Source: Diphasiastrum complanatum (Eukaryota > Streptophyta > Lycopodiopsida > Lycopodiales > Lycopodiaceae). From it: DNA of 64,000 bases. The translations under genes were made by a program, and so were the position numbers. Every line of letters begins with the position of its first letter. Position 1 is the stretch's first letter. Under the pieces are notes generated by a model. That model ran no database searches and had not been told where the DNA came from. It saw only the letters and a program-made list of their open reading frames with translations. The stretch spans positions 71,333,349 through 71,397,348 of the forward strand of contig CM055096.1 in assembly GCA_029204225.1 (NCBI GenBank), written 5' to 3'. This document shows positions 1 through 11,286 of the stretch, piece after piece.

Positions 1-2193
1 AAGAAAGAGACTTCTTGTCCTTACACTCCTCAACAAAATGGAGTTGCTGAAAGAAGGAATAGAACATTATGTGAATGTTCTAAGGCTTTAAGATTAGATG
101 CTTGTTTGCCCAAATCCTTTTGGGGTGAGTCTCTTGTATGTGCAAACTACTTGATGAATAGGGTGTCTTGCAAAGCAATTGAAGGCAAAACTCCTTATGA
201 GATGTTGTATGGAAAGAAACCCAATCTTAATCACTTGAAAGTTTTTGGGTGTATATGTTATGTGCATGTGCCATTGGAAACAAGAACCAAGGAGGATCCA
301 TCTTCCACAAGAGGGATCATGCTTGGATATGCAAGCTCAAGCAAGGGCTACAAAGTCTATCTCCCATCCTTGAACAAATTTGTTGTTTCAAGGGATGTCA
401 TCTTTGATGAACAACATATGCATATGCTTGAAGAAGGCTCAAGTGCTCCAACAATCAAGAAGAAGATGGCCGAGGAGCAAGATCTTGGTTTTGAGGAGGA
501 GCTCATGGAGGAGCAAGCACCAAACCCACCTATCACACCAAGGAGATCTTCAAGGGCAAAAGTGGAGCCATCAAGGCTCACATATCAAGGCAAAGGACAA
601 CAAGTTGAGGGTATCTCATCCACTTCTTATGCTTTATCTAGTTTTGAAGAACCGTCTAATGTTGAAGATGCATTGAACTCCAAAGAATGGTATAAAGCTA
701 TGTTGGATGAGTATGATGCCTTGATTGAGAATGAAACTTGGTTGCTTGTTGAGAGACCTCAAAGGAATGTAATAGGATGCAAGTGGGTCTTCAAGCTTAA
801 GTTGAATGCAAATGGTAGTGTTAACAAACATAAAGCAAGATTAGTTGCAAAAGGTTATGCTCAAGAGAGAGGGATAGACTATGAGGAAACTTTTGCACCC
901 GTGGCCAAGATGGTCACAATAAGACTAATCATTGCACTTGCATCACATTTTGGATGGATTCTATGTCAAATGGATGTCTCTAATGCTTTCTTGAATGGTT
1001 TTTTGGAAGAAGATATCTATATGGAGCATCCACAAGGGTTCATCAAGCATGGAATGGAGAACAAAGTATGCCATCTCCAAAGAAGCATCTATGGCTTGAA
1101 GCAAGCCTCGAGATCTTGGAATTCAAGACTACATTGCTATCTTATTTCACTTTCTTTTGTTCAAAGTGAATATGATCCCACTCTTTACATTAAGTTTGAT
1201 GATGTTGGTATTGTGCTTTTACTCATTTATGTAGATGACATCATCATTAGTGGAAATAGTGTTGATGGTATTGAAAAAATCAAGATAGATCTATCCTTAG
1301 AGTTCAAGATGGTAGATCTAGGGTGTCTTCACTTCATCTTAGGCATAGAAGTACTTAGAGGGTCTGATTTTATCTTTATAAGTCAAGTAAACTATGCTCA
1401 AAGTCTTTTGAAGAAGTTTAAGATGGAAGTATGCAAAAGTGTTGACACACCAATGGAGCAAGATGTAAAAGTGCCAAATGAAGATGATGAGAGATCCTTC
1501 ATGGACATCACTTTGTTTAGGCAACTTATAGGTTCCTTAATGTGGATCACTATAACTAGACCAGATCTTAGCTTTAGTGTATGTAGGTTGATCCAATCCA
1601 TGCAAAAGCCATTGAATATCCATTGGAAAAAGGCTAAGAGGATTCCAAGATACATCTCGGGTACATTGGATTTTGGGATTCTATATAGAGGAGATGTGAT
1701 TAACCTTCATGCATTTAGTGATTCAGATTTTGCAGGGGACAAGAGGGATAGGAAATCAACAAGTGCCTATTCAACTTTCATAGGAGAAGGTGTGGTTTCA
1801 TGGCTTTCAAAAAAGCAAGAAACTATATCTCTATCTTCAACCGAGGCCGAGTACAAAGCTTTGACAACCACTACAAAGGAGGTACTTTGGATCAAGAGAT
1901 TATTGGTGGAACTAAAGATCATGGATTCAGAGGAGGCACCAATCATCTACAATGACAATATATCAGCCCAACACCTTGCATCTAACCCAATCTTCCATGC
2001 AAGATCTAAGCACATTGAGATATGCCATCACTTTGTGAGAGAAATGGTGCAAGCCAAGGAGATTGCTTTGGAGCATGTTCCAAGCAATGAATGTGTACCT
2101 GATCTACTTACTAAACCACTTCAAAAGACACCTTTTATGAAGTTCAGATCATCACTTGGAGTGATTAGTAAAGCAATGATTGAACCAAGCTAG
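1..2193 (+). CDS. Ty1/Copia pol polyprotein, 5' part outside the window
   Basis: The frame is open from base 1 to the TAG at 2191-2193 (730 residues seen). It would supply integration, cDNA synthesis and RNA removal for a Copia retrotransposon. The start holds the integrase C-terminal half with PQQNGVAERRNRTL, which carries the catalytic Glu. A Copia linker follows, then reverse transcriptase with CKWVFKLK, the MDVSNAFLNG region and the YVDD catalytic box at 1228-1239. The RNase H part has SDSDFAGD, SSTEAEY and the SKHIEI segment near the C terminus. There is no internal stop or frameshift over 2.2 kb, so this is the best-preserved pol in the window and could belong to a recently active element. 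Gag, protease and the 5' LTR lie outside the window, so autonomy cannot be judged. Upstream methionines (for example at 106) are internal and not real starts. Confidence 0.93.
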   Translation, partial: KKETSCPYTPQQNGVAERRNRTLCECSKALRLDACLPKSFWGESLVCANYLMNRVSCKAIEGKTPYEMLYGKKPNLNHLKVFGCICYVHVPLETRTKEDPSSTRGIMLGYASSSKGYKVYLPSLNKFVVSRDVIFDEQHMHMLEEGSSAPTIKKKMAEEQDLGFEEELMEEQAPNPPITPRRSSRAKVEPSRLTYQGKGQQVEGISSTSYALSSFEEPSNVEDALNSKEWYKAMLDEYDALIENETWLLVERPQRNVIGCKWVFKLKLNANGSVNKHKARLVAKGYAQERGIDYEETFAPVAKMVTIRLIIALASHFGWILCQMDVSNAFLNGFLEEDIYMEHPQGFIKHGMENKVCHLQRSIYGLKQASRSWNSRLHCYLISLSFVQSEYDPTLYIKFDDVGIVLLLIYVDDIIISGNSVDGIEKIKIDLSLEFKMVDLGCLHFILGIEVLRGSDFIFISQVNYAQSLLKKFKMEVCKSVDTPMEQDVKVPNEDDERSFMDITLFRQLIGSLMWITITRPDLSFSVCRLIQSMQKPLNIHWKKAKRIPRYISGTLDFGILYRGDVINLHAFSDSDFAGDKRDRKSTSAYSTFIGEGVVSWLSKKQETISLSSTEAEYKALTTTTKEVLWIKRLLVELKIMDSEEAPIIYNDNISAQHLASNPIFHARSKHIEICHHFVREMVQAKEIALEHVPSNECVPDLLTKPLQKTPFMKFRSSLGVISKAMIEPS

Positions 2194-2207
2194 ATAGTGA
2201 GGACGAG

Positions 2208-2890
2208 TGTTAAAAATTCACAATTCTAGCTTGACTGTTTTTGGTCATATGACTTGTAAATAGTTAGATGGTCATGATGTGGCTTGTCACACGTGCCAAA
2301 TAGCATAGGATTCCATTCATAAGGATGTTCTCAAGTAGACCTAAGTGTTAGAACCTTTGGAATGAGTCCAAATTATGCTTAGATACAAGGGAGAAAAAAT
2401 AGGAGCTATTTTTGGTAATTTTTGCATTGTTGAGGGATCTCCAAGATTCCAACCCTAACTTGGTAGGGATGAAAGATCCACCAAAATTAGCATTAGGGAT
2501 AGGTTTAGGGCTACTCATACCTGCCCCAAACCGTGATGGATCATGTATATATAGGTGATGATATCTCACCAAAATCAATCAAGCAATTTCATGTTTTTTC
2601 TCTCATAATGGTGCAATTGCTCTCTATGTTCATAATTGTTTGAGTACTTGTGATTACTATTGATTATAGGATTGAATGTAGGTCTGGTGTACAGTACTCA
2701 GACTGTGGGAGGCCGTACTTTCACACGTGTGAAGCCTTCTTCAAGGATTTGGACCATTTAGTGAGGTTCAAGCATAGATTTTTGATGGATTTTGATGGTT
2801 CAACTTGTGCGAATCTTATGAAATCATAATCTATTGTTTTCCTCATCATTTCAAGTGTTTTAGGATACTTATTTGCTGTAATTTTTACAC
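2208..2890 (+). repeat. 3' LTR of the left-edge Copia element
   Basis: The LTR should begin at TGTTAAAAATTC (2208), directly after a purine-rich GTGAGGACGAG stretch that would act as the polypurine tract, 14 bases past the pol stop. It contains a TATA-like TGTATATATAGG at about 2545-2553 and a G-box palindrome TTCACACGTGTGAA at 2720-2733. The right boundary is not certain. I place it near TTTTTACA at about 2890 because no second LTR copy is in the window to align. No coding sequence is seen. Confidence 0.6.
2545..2553 (+). promoter_or_regulatory. Putative LTR TATA box
   Basis: A TATATATAG run lies about 335 bp into the Copia LTR. It is a reasonable LTR core promoter position, about 170 bp before the CACACGTGTG palindrome. 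It was assigned on sequence alone. Confidence 0.4.
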
Positions 2891-3731
2891 AAGAAGTGCA
2901 TGAGGTTTGGCAAAACATCATTTTGAAGGGAGACCATTGGGTATAAGTGGGAGCCCTCTCCTTGTATTGTGTGGTTAGTTTAATTGTGTTGTTAATTATT
3001 CCAATGTTAGTTGTTTGAGAGCAATGTTAGTTGTTTGAAAATGACGTCTACATCGAATGTCAAAGTATTTGAGAAAAATTGAAGACCTTGCCATCTTCGA
3101 TGACTTCGACTATCAAGTCACTCAACTGCTTCCGAAATATGTGAAGTGTTCGACAAAACTGTTTACTTTGATGATCGACATATCCAGCTACTTCTGAAAT
3201 ATCCAAAGTACGCGATGTTACATACCTATGTAACTGGCAGTACTTCAGACCCCTATTGGTCCATTTAGTATTGGGGGCTAAATGACAAGTTACCCTTAGG
3301 ATTAAGGGTATGTGCCCTTGGATAAGGACAAGCAAGTGACTATACCTTGGTCGGAGGTATTGAGTCACGTGACCCTTGGATAAGGGGTACCCTTAAAAAT
3401 AAGGATAGGTGCCTTAGATTAAGGTACTAGTGTCCTTGGATAAGGGCAGGTAGGTGTCTATGCCTTGGAAGAGGTATGGAACCTCTAGAGGTATTAGAAA
3501 GTCATTGGATGACTATTTTTCTAAACCTTGGGTCTCAACCTTAAACCATATCACTTTATTGGTCTTGGACCAAAGTATACTTGCGCAACTTGGGCAATGC
3601 ATCCTAGTGGGAGGGCGCCCTCCCAAAGGGTCCATTGAGTTTCAAGTTCCACAAGAATAGCAATCAAAGAGTCATAAGTTATAGAAGTTGTCTGATGAAC
3701 TTCCATAACCCTATGAAGGCTCTTGTTAAAG
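2891..3731 (+). repeat. Probable LTR region upstream of a Gypsy primer-binding site
   Basis: No gene is visible. The stretch ends directly at a primer-binding site (3732), so its right part is probably the 5' LTR of the Gypsy remnant that follows. The left boundary cannot be set. It holds a cluster of short CCTTnGGATnAAGG dyads at about 3290-3450 (reported separately). There is no terminal CA before the primer site; the last bases are TTGTTAAAG. Confidence 0.4.
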
Positions 3732-3743
3732 TGGTATCAGAGC
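3732..3743 (+). other. Primer-binding site (initiator Met-tRNA)
   Basis: TGGTATCAGAGC matches the consensus complementary to the 3' end of plant initiator tRNA-Met, the usual primer for minus-strand synthesis in Copia and many Gypsy elements. It is followed by a noncoding leader and a gag-like start at 4793. Confidence 0.85.
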
Positions 3744-4792
3744 TAGACAAAGGATGGTAACTTTTCTAACCTTCTTCATATTTTATTAAAATCACCAACT
3801 AAATTTTTTTTTGGAAAAGATTATTGGATTTTCTAGTGGTAGGAAGCTTGTAGTTGAAGTACCCAATGAATCTAGTTCTCTTTGGAAGAGGTAGTGATGC
3901 TTATAGAATTGTTTAGCGGCTGATTTTTTATTATAATTAGAGAAGATGAATGTGGGCTATTGGTTTAGAACCTTTTTGGAAAAGGATTTGTGGAATGGTT
4001 AGAGGAAGTTTTCCTCTACATCCACAATAAAAAAAAAAAAAAAACAATTGGAAAAAGATTGATTCTAGCTTGTGTTTTTGATCAAAACTAGTGTTTTTTT
4101 TTGCATAAATAAAGTGTTTGAAGTCATGATTTTTATTTTGAAGTTCTATTTTTCAGACCTTGTAAATCTAGAAATCAGATATGAAAAGTGAAGTTTTCAT
4201 CCAAACTTCATTAATTTCACCTTTCTATCTCCTAGTTTCATGTAGATGGCAATGCAGGAAGGGAATGGTAGTGTAACTTTGTGCATAAAACAAGTTTTGA
4301 AGTTCTATTTTTTGTCATTATGAAGTTCTGATTTTTAAACCTATAAATTTTAAAATTAGATCTGAAAATTGAAGTTTTCATAAAGTTTCATTAATTTTCC
4401 ATTTCTAGACACTAGTTTCATGGATTTAGAGATCTAGAATAGTGAGAAATGTGAAATTTTTGGTTTCTTTTGTAATGATAAATGGAAATGGTATTGGATT
4501 GGGATCCTTATGTAAAAATTAGCTTGGATTTAGTTAAATGAAGTTTACATAAAGATTTGGTTTTCATTTTTGCTTTGGATTAAGGCAAATGTAGCTTGTT
4601 GTTGTTGTTCTCTTAAGCTTGGATTGAGTTTGCAAATAGTAGGCTTGGATTGAGCTTACAAACAATAAGATTGAATGAGTAGAAGTAAAATTCTTTTTAT
4701 TTGCATTGGATGTAAGAATTAAAGCATTTCTATCATTCTAATTTGTGTACTTGTTGTTATATTTGTAATAGGAAAACACACAAGCAACACCA
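3744..4792 (+). other. Noncoding leader of Gypsy remnant
   Basis: About 1 kb of AT-rich sequence lies between the primer site and gag with no credible ORF. It has an A-run near 4026-4044. There is also an imperfect direct duplication: GTTTTGAAGTTCTATTTT-type sequence followed by TTTTCATCCAAACTTCATT occurs at about 4110-4240 and again, diverged, at about 4285-4420. Confidence 0.6.
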
Positions 4793-5381
4793 ATGGATCA
4801 AACCAATGATAACCCAACTTTTGATTTATCAAACCCATCCAATGTGGCACAAGCTCTTAAACTTTTATACCAACAAATTCAAGCCACTAATAAACAGCTT
4901 CTTGAAACTAATCAAAAGGACCAAGACTTGGAGTCTAGGTTAGCCAACCAGAAGAAGCATGTTGTTCCACCTCCTGTAAAACTGTTTAAGGGGGAGAAGA
5001 AAGATAGGAACTTACAAGTGGTAAGTTCATGGCTTAATGTTTTGAACAAATACTTTGGCATGAATTATCCGCTGTTACTATGTTTCTTGAAGGAATAGCC
5101 ATAGTATGGTGGGATGACCTAGTTGCAAAAGGCATCAACCTTGTACATGGGATGATTTTTGCATAGTTTTTAGGGAATACTTTCTACCATTGTTAGATGA
5201 TTATGAACACTTTCAAAAGTTGAGTCATATAACAATGAATAAAGGTTTGGAACAATTTATTTGAGATTTTCATGAGTACCTGAATCCACTAATGTTTATT
5301 GATGGGTTACCAAAAGATTATCAAGCGGATGTTCGTAGGAACCATCCAAAAACCCTTGCGAATGCAATTAGGGTTGCAAAG
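4793..5381 (+). pseudogene. Gypsy gag, N-terminal part, broken
   Basis: The frame starts MDQTNDNPTFDL and runs through a Gln/Asn-rich and coiled-coil-like segment (LLYQQIQATNKQLLETNQKD) to SWLNVLNKYFG, with a stop at 5096-5098. Later sequence still reads as gag in other frames (EGIAIVWWDDL, then NAIRVAK just before 5381), so at least two frameshifts have occurred. NAIRVAK also occurs in the chromovirus gag at 14752-15642, which supports the assignment. The gene is cut at about 5381 by a foreign insertion and resumes at the zinc knuckle near 6787. It is not functional. Confidence 0.75.
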
Positions 5382-6785
5382 TGTGAAAAATGCAAAACTA
5401 AGCTTGGTAGAGGCCAAAAATCTTGTATATAGGATGATTACACATGTGTGGAGCCTGTTCCCACATGTGAAAATAGTGTACTTGTCATGTACCATAATCA
5501 TATAGGTTGTACATATGATTTAATTCAAGTTCTAGTGGCTAAAAAAGCCAAAAACTAGTTTTCTAGACATATGACACATGGCATCAATCTATTGATTGCA
5601 TGAGCCACATCCTTTAGTTAGGTGTCACATCCCATGTGTAGAGGACAGCTCACATGTGTGGAATAAGCCGAAGTAGACGAATTTTGACTTCTAGAAGATT
5701 TTCAAGTAGATCTCCACATAGAAGAAAAATGGACCAAAAGTGCTCAAAATAGAAGGTTTTGTCCAAGTGTCAGTTTTGCAAATCACTAAAGAAATCAGAT
5801 CCAATATCCTATTGGACTCATCAAATACCAATGACTCTTTCTTTTGAAAGTTGAAATGGATATGAAAAAGATTTGACACTTAGATTTTCCTTTTCACTTG
5901 ACTAGTTCTCTCAACACTTGAGATTCTTGAACAAAAGATGGATTTGTTTCAAACACATGAAAATCAAACTTAATCACTTCTTTTGGACTCACTCTTGACC
6001 CAAATAATCTCACTCTTGAGATTTAGAATGAATTTGATTTGATGAAAACAAACTATACCACCAATTTTTCACAAAGCTTAAAAATTAGACAACTAGAGAT
6101 TCACAAAGATCTCAACCATACATGAATACTCAAATATGGACTCCTCCTCATTCTAGACATCAAATGGATCACAAATTGACCCTCACACTCTCACAAAGAA
6201 AGTTGAATAGAACTAATTTGAGTTTCATACATACTATGTCAATTTTTGCTCAACAAATTGAATTCAATCACTCCTATTGGATTCCACCAATTACTCTACC
6301 TTTTAAGACTCGGAATGAAATTCAAAATCAGAAGTTGTGATTTTTCTCACTAAGATATTGTGCTTCAAAGAGCTAATGCCACTTAGAAAGATTTGATCAC
6401 CTAGGAGAATACAAATTCTCCACCAATAACAACACAAAATGAGCTTCTAGATCTTGCCTTCTACAAAGGAAGGAACTCTTAGAAAATTGGATCTCTCTCT
6501 ACACATTTGCCATAGACACCTTAATGACTCTTTTCAAACCTCACAAACACTCAAACAAATTGAGTAGGATTGAATAATGTGACTTGGATCTCAATCTCTT
6601 TTCTAGAACTTTCAATTGAAGCCAATCTATGTCAAATTCTACAAAAGATTTGCATAGATGCTCTATATGCACTAGAAACTCTCAAAGGTTTCACTTGGAG
6701 GACAGATCCAAGGATGTTTTCTAGCAAATTGATGCTTCTAAACTTGACCCTATCACTCTTAAACAAATCTAGAGTGATGGTACAA
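5382..6785. mobile_element. Rearranged fragment of the element F family inside Gypsy gag
   Basis: Two pieces of the same element family are joined in opposite orientation. 5382-5778 is LTR sequence starting TGTGAAAAATGC and is the reverse complement of about 41949-41550. From about 5779 to 6780 the sequence is colinear with 44113-45110, the gag leader of element F, in plus-strand reading. The element's own direction therefore flips at the junction, where AAATCAC is shared. No complete target duplication is seen. Gypsy gag resumes directly after it with the zinc-knuckle segment NGEGHLARDC, and gag sequence between the flanks has been lost. Confidence 0.75.
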
Positions 6786-7955
6786 CAATGGCGAGGGCCA
6801 CCTTGCACGAGATTGCATCAAAAAACCAGCTTCTACCTCAAGTAATCTATCTCGAAGTATTGAGATGGATGTTTAGTTTTTGGTCCTAATGACCTTATTT
6901 GCATTAAAGGTAAAGTTAAAGATCAAGTTGTTAATGTCTTTTTTAACACAGGGTCCAATGTAAATTTGGTGCAGACGATAAACCTTCCCACCAGAAAAAG
7001 TGAGAAAAAGTACTGTTGTGTGACAATGGCATCATGAATGAATTCTATGTTTATGGATTACCTTGTTCTGATTTAGAATTGCACATACAGGACTACTCTG
7101 AAAAACTAGAATTCCATGTTGTTGCATTAGCAAATGTGAATATTGTTCTCAGGCAACAATGGCATTTTGATAAGAATAAATCATTGAAAATTGATTTTAT
7201 TAAAAAATCTTATCTTTTATGCATGAGAATTCTTTAATTAAAATCATGGCTAGTTTAAGTGTTGACACTAAAAATGTTAACCCTTATTCTAAACAAGAAC
7301 TTAATTATATTATGAAGAATTTGGATTTTAAAGTTTATTTATGTTTTCATAATGATATCATTTGCCTCAATGATGAAGAACTAAACATAAATGCCATGAG
7401 TGTACCCAGGGAGAACACTATAGAATTTGAAGCCTATAATGAACTTAGGCAGGAATTCAATGATGTTTTTTTAGACCTTCCTGTAGGTTTACCACAAGAA
7501 AGGACAATTGATCATAAAATTAACCTACTACCTGGAGCAATTCCAATTGCACAGCATCCTTATAGGATGAGTACATCGGAAGAGGCTGAGGTAAATAAGC
7601 AATTACATGATTACCTGAAAAAGGAGTGGGTACAACCTAGTAAGTCTCCTTGGGCATCACCAGTGATTCTAGTTGCCAAGAAGGATGGGACTATAAGGTT
7701 TTGCGTCGACTATAAGAAATTGAACAAGGTAACCGTTAAGAATAAATATCCACTGCCGTGGATGGATGATCTAATAGACTATCTTCGTGGTGTTGGGTAG
7801 TTTTCCAAGATAGATCTAAGATCGGGCTACTATCAGATATGCATTAAGGCAGAAGATATACCAAGAAGCGGGTTTCGAACTCGCTTTGGTCACTACAAAT
7901 TTTTGGTGTTGCCTTTTGGTTTGACCAATGCATTGACAACTTTCCAACAGACACA
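6786..7955 (+). pseudogene. Gypsy gag zinc knuckle, protease and reverse transcriptase remnant
   Basis: This continues the Gypsy element from 3732. It begins with the tail of a retroviral zinc knuckle (GEGHLARDC) at about 6790. A protease-like segment follows with NTGS at 6945-6956; family members normally have DSG or DTG, so the catalytic Asp is replaced by Asn. The longest open part (7219-7800) has the reverse transcriptase N terminus: [35 protein letters not shown] and [15 protein letters not shown] at 7798-7800 interrupts it. The same frame then continues with [13 protein letters not shown] and [15 protein letters not shown] until about 7952, where it meets a minus-strand Copia element. 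The YxDD box, RNase H and integrase are absent. Confidence 0.85.
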
Positions 7956-8585
7956 GCCACAATGATGATCTGACCATCTGTAACTCTGACATACACATTA
8001 GAATCAACCAATAGTGGTTTGAATCCTAATGATTTCAGGACTTGATCCTTCTTCTTGTACCATTGTCGAGCTGATTGTTTCAGACCGTAGATACTTCTAT
8101 GCATTCTGTACGCATAGTCAGGAAGTGAATTCGAGACATATCCTAGGAATTGATCCATATAGACCTCTTCATCCAATTCGCCATGCAAGAAGGCTGTCTT
8201 TTCATCCACAATGTGGATCCTGAGGTCATAAGCTGCTGCATATGCAAATAACAGTCGAATGCTTAACAACATGAGAGAAGTTTTCAGAGTAGTCAATACC
8301 ATATCTCTGAGAAAATCCCTTCGTTACCAGTCTTGCCTTGTATTTTGTCACATTTCCATCTGGTCTGTATTTGATCTTGAAAAACCATTTGCATTTGATA
8401 GTCTTGCGATTATGTGGTAATGGCTGCAACGTCCATACCTTGTTCTTCCTCATGGATTCCATCTCTTCTTTCATGGCTTGGATCCATTTGTCCTTTTCTG
8501 GACTTTCAATCGCTTCCTTTAAAGTCTGTGGTTTGCCATTGAATCTGCTGAACTCCTTTGATGTAGAAGCGGAGCTGTCTGACAC
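7953..8585 (-). pseudogene. Copia reverse transcriptase, truncated
   Basis: This is the downstream end, in element direction, of a minus-strand Copia element. It reads [24 protein letters not shown], then after a frame change DEKTAFLHGELDEEVYM and RSIYGLKQSARQWY. It stops at about 7953, before the YVDD box, where the Gypsy reverse transcriptase begins on the other strand. The remaining RT, RNase H and 3' LTR are missing. There is no sign of a target duplication, so the junction is a deletion or recombination point and not an element end. Confidence 0.85.
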
Positions 8586-8981
8586 ATATCTTGCTGGCGC
8601 TCTTCGTGGTCTTGTCGACCTTCTAGGAGATCCTCTTGGGAAAGCAATGCTTTTGCTTTTGTTTGCTCTGCTAGGTCCAGAACCATCCTAGTTTACAAGT
8701 ATCATAACAGTAGGCTGTCTCTCGAATTCTTCATCTTCAGATTCGTCACTCGAATGGGAGATGACTCAAAAATCTTCGTTTTTGTGTTTGTCCTCTGCTC
8801 CCTCTGTCACTGGCGACAGGTCATAGTACTGTCTCCCCAAAACTTCATAGCTAACAAGATCGTCATTGGCCATTGTCCTGCTTTCATCAAATCTAACATC
8901 TCTCATTGTTTTCACAGTGTTCGTGTATGGCGCATAGACTCTGTAGTATGATGAGTTGTTGTCATAACCTACCAGAAATCC
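8586..8981 (-). pseudogene. Copia linker between integrase and reverse transcriptase, decayed
   Basis: On the minus strand this lies between the integrase segment ending KLRKKLDEKAQ and the RT segment starting before [11 protein letters not shown]. It would encode the variable, acidic, Ser-rich linker of Copia pol. Reading frames are short and shifted. No separate gene is supported. Confidence 0.5.
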
Positions 8982-9969
8982 CTACTGGGCTTTCTCATCA
9001 AGCTTCTTTCGAAGCTTATCAGGAATATGTGCATAAGCTACACAGCCAAAGATTCTGACGTGAGATAGGTTGGGCTTTCTACCCCACCATAGCTCATGTG
9101 GTGTCGTGTGTGGGACACCAGACTTACATGTTCTGTTCTGGATGTGTGCGACTATAGCTACTACTTCAGCCCATAGTACCATTGGAGCCTTCGAGTAGGC
9201 CATCATGCATCTGACAGCTTCCATCAAGGTCCTATTCTTTCGTTCAGCAACACCATTGTGTTGCGGTGTGTAGGCTGCAGTCCTTCTGTGAATGATGCCA
9301 CGATCATTGAAGAAGTCAATGAAACGATTTGAGATGTATTCGCCACCTTGATCTGTCCTGATCTGCTTCACTTTGTTACCTGTACATCTCTCAGTCCAAA
9401 TCACGTATTCTGTTAATTTATCAAGTGCTTCAGAATTATTCTGAAGAAAATAAACTGACAAATTTTTTATAATCATCAATGAAGGTTATATAATATTTTG
9501 AACCTCCTACTGAGATCACATTGAAAGACCCACAAATGTCAGAATGCACCAACTTTAGAATCTTGGTCGTTCTGTAGGAGTCTTTGATGAATGGAGTGCG
9601 TGACATCTTACCTTTCAAACATGCATTACAGGTGGTCGAACTGGTTGTATTCGGGATACTAACCCATGTTATCGCTCCATAATGGCTTGCTTGGTAAAGT
9701 GCCATTGAGTTCATGTGGCAGATTCTCCTATGCCATAGAGTGTCTGGCGAGTCATCATGAGTCTGATGCACCTGATCTATAGGTAGGCGTACCTTCAGAT
9801 GATATAGATTTTCTTTCCTTCTGTCTTGAGCGATCAGAGTACTGGTACTGGCATCAACCACGTTGCATGCTTCGTAAGAAAATGTCACACACATCCCTGC
9901 ATCTGCTATTCTTGCTACAGAAAGAAGTCTTGCTGCAGTGTAGGCACGAACAGAATGTCTTCGAGCCAT
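8982..9969 (-). pseudogene. Copia pre-integrase and integrase, one frame break
   Basis: Two overlapping minus-strand frames make up this region. The first (9969-9436) has the GAG-pre-integrase zinc-binding pattern (LWHRRICHMN, then CNACLKGK) and the first catalytic Asp in VHSDICG. The second (9479-8982) has the second Asp in RTDQGGEYISN and the Glu in PQHNGVAERKNRTL, then the FGCVAYAHIP segment typical of Copia integrase C termini. The D, D and E residues are all present, but the frames are offset near 9436-9479, so the protein is broken. Confidence 0.9.
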
Positions 9970-10377
9970 CTATCTCTGCCATTGGTGTTGAGCCACAATG
10001 AACCAATACCGTTCACTTGATGTTGAGATCCATCTCCAATAACTATGAATCTTGAAGGATCAGCACTTCCGAAATCAAACATTATTCATCTTGATGTCAC
10101 GAAGTGTGAGGTGGCTCCTGAATCTAGGATCACCTCATGTGTGTCAGATGTTGATGCTGCACACACGTCTTCACAGATGTAGACAGTCTAATCTTTTCTG
10201 GTCAATCTTTCTGTGCTCATTTTTGAGCTCTCGGGCTCCTCGACATAGGATAAACTGTTGCTTTTCTCTTGTCTATTCTACGCTGATTTGTTTCTTGGGT
10301 TCAGGCGGCAATCGATGGCTGCATGACCCTTCTTGTGATAGTGGATACACTCAATCTTTGGATTGAGCCAGCATGTA
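9970..10377 (-). pseudogene. Copia zinc knuckles and protease
   Basis: Minus-strand reading gives the second half of a double zinc-knuckle region (the first is CMRCRRDTHTVDTC, C-x2-C-x4-H-x4-C; the second, CIHYHKKGHAAIDC, has lost its second Cys). It then reads an aspartic protease with LDSGATSHF and the downstream WLEDILFVP segment. Several stops interrupt the stretch, so only the motifs are preserved. Confidence 0.75.
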
Positions 10378-11170
10378 TCAACTGTGTGTCTGTCTCTTCT
10401 GCATCTCATGCAAGTCTTCTTTTCCTTGCTGCTTCGACCTTCCTTTGGTCTTCCAATTGCCTTTGTTGGTTCCCTCTACCTGCTGATCATGATCTTGCCT
10501 TTGATTCGACTCCCTCTTAGGCTTAAATTGTTTCTTGGATTTTTCTTTGTTGTTGTAGAGGGCCTGGTTAGAACCATCCTTGTGATCAAGGTGTTCTCTG
10601 GCCTCAGCTTCCTCTCGAATCTCGACAATTGTCTTTTCGAGGTTCATTGTAGGATCTTTTGCGAGCAGGGTCCTCGTTGTCTGGAATGATCTGGATAAGG
10701 CTCTCAACAATTAGGTGAGCTGCTTCTCAACTGACACTGCGTTCTTTGCTCCAAAGTTATATAGTTATAGAAATAGATCTTCCATCTTTCTTACAAAAGA
10801 AGTGAGGTTCTTCCCATCCCATTGTAGATTCGTCAGATGATCTTCTAGCATCATTATTTGACTTTTTGATTTCGTCTGAAATCTCGTGAGCAATGCATCC
10901 CACATCTCCTTAGCTTTGGAGAGTGTGGTCAAGTGTGAGACTATCTTTGGTGGATGAAGACAACAAGGCTACTATCTTGTCATTTTTCTCCCTCCACTCA
11001 CATAGCTCCTTGCCTGATGTCGTAGGCATCTCCTCTGTGCCATCTACCCAGGGGAATAAACCTTTGCCTTTGAGGATCAGTGATGTCTTAACTTTCCAGG
11101 CTAGAAAGTTAGATCCTGAAGAATCAAGAATTGTACAGATCTTGCTCTGCATGCTACTGATTGAAGCCAT
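10378..11170 (-). pseudogene. Copia gag, broken
   Basis: The minus-strand start is at 11170 with MASISSMQSKI, about 100 bp past the primer site. It is followed by SNFLAWKVKTSLIL and a capsid-like domain. A stop near 10910 and a frame change separate it from 10710-10378, which is rich in Lys, Arg and Glu and leads to the zinc knuckles. It belongs to the same element as the pol pieces down to 7953. The gag is different from the MASxGGILLE gag of elements E, F and G. Confidence 0.8.
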
Positions 11171-11272
11171 TGTTTTTGAAGTCTGTTCTCTTGTTGATGG
11201 TTGTTCATCTTAATGCTTGGCCTCCTGGATCTGATGGCTTCTTGGCTATGTCAGATTATGACAAGGTAGGCT

Positions 11273-11285
11273 GGCTCTGATACCA
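11273..11285 (-). other. Primer-binding site of the minus-strand Copia
   Basis: On the minus strand this reads TGGTATCAGAGCC, the initiator Met-tRNA complement. One base separates it from the LTR end (…CATCA at 11287). Gag begins about 100 bp downstream on the minus strand. Confidence 0.88.
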
Positions 11286-11286
11286 C

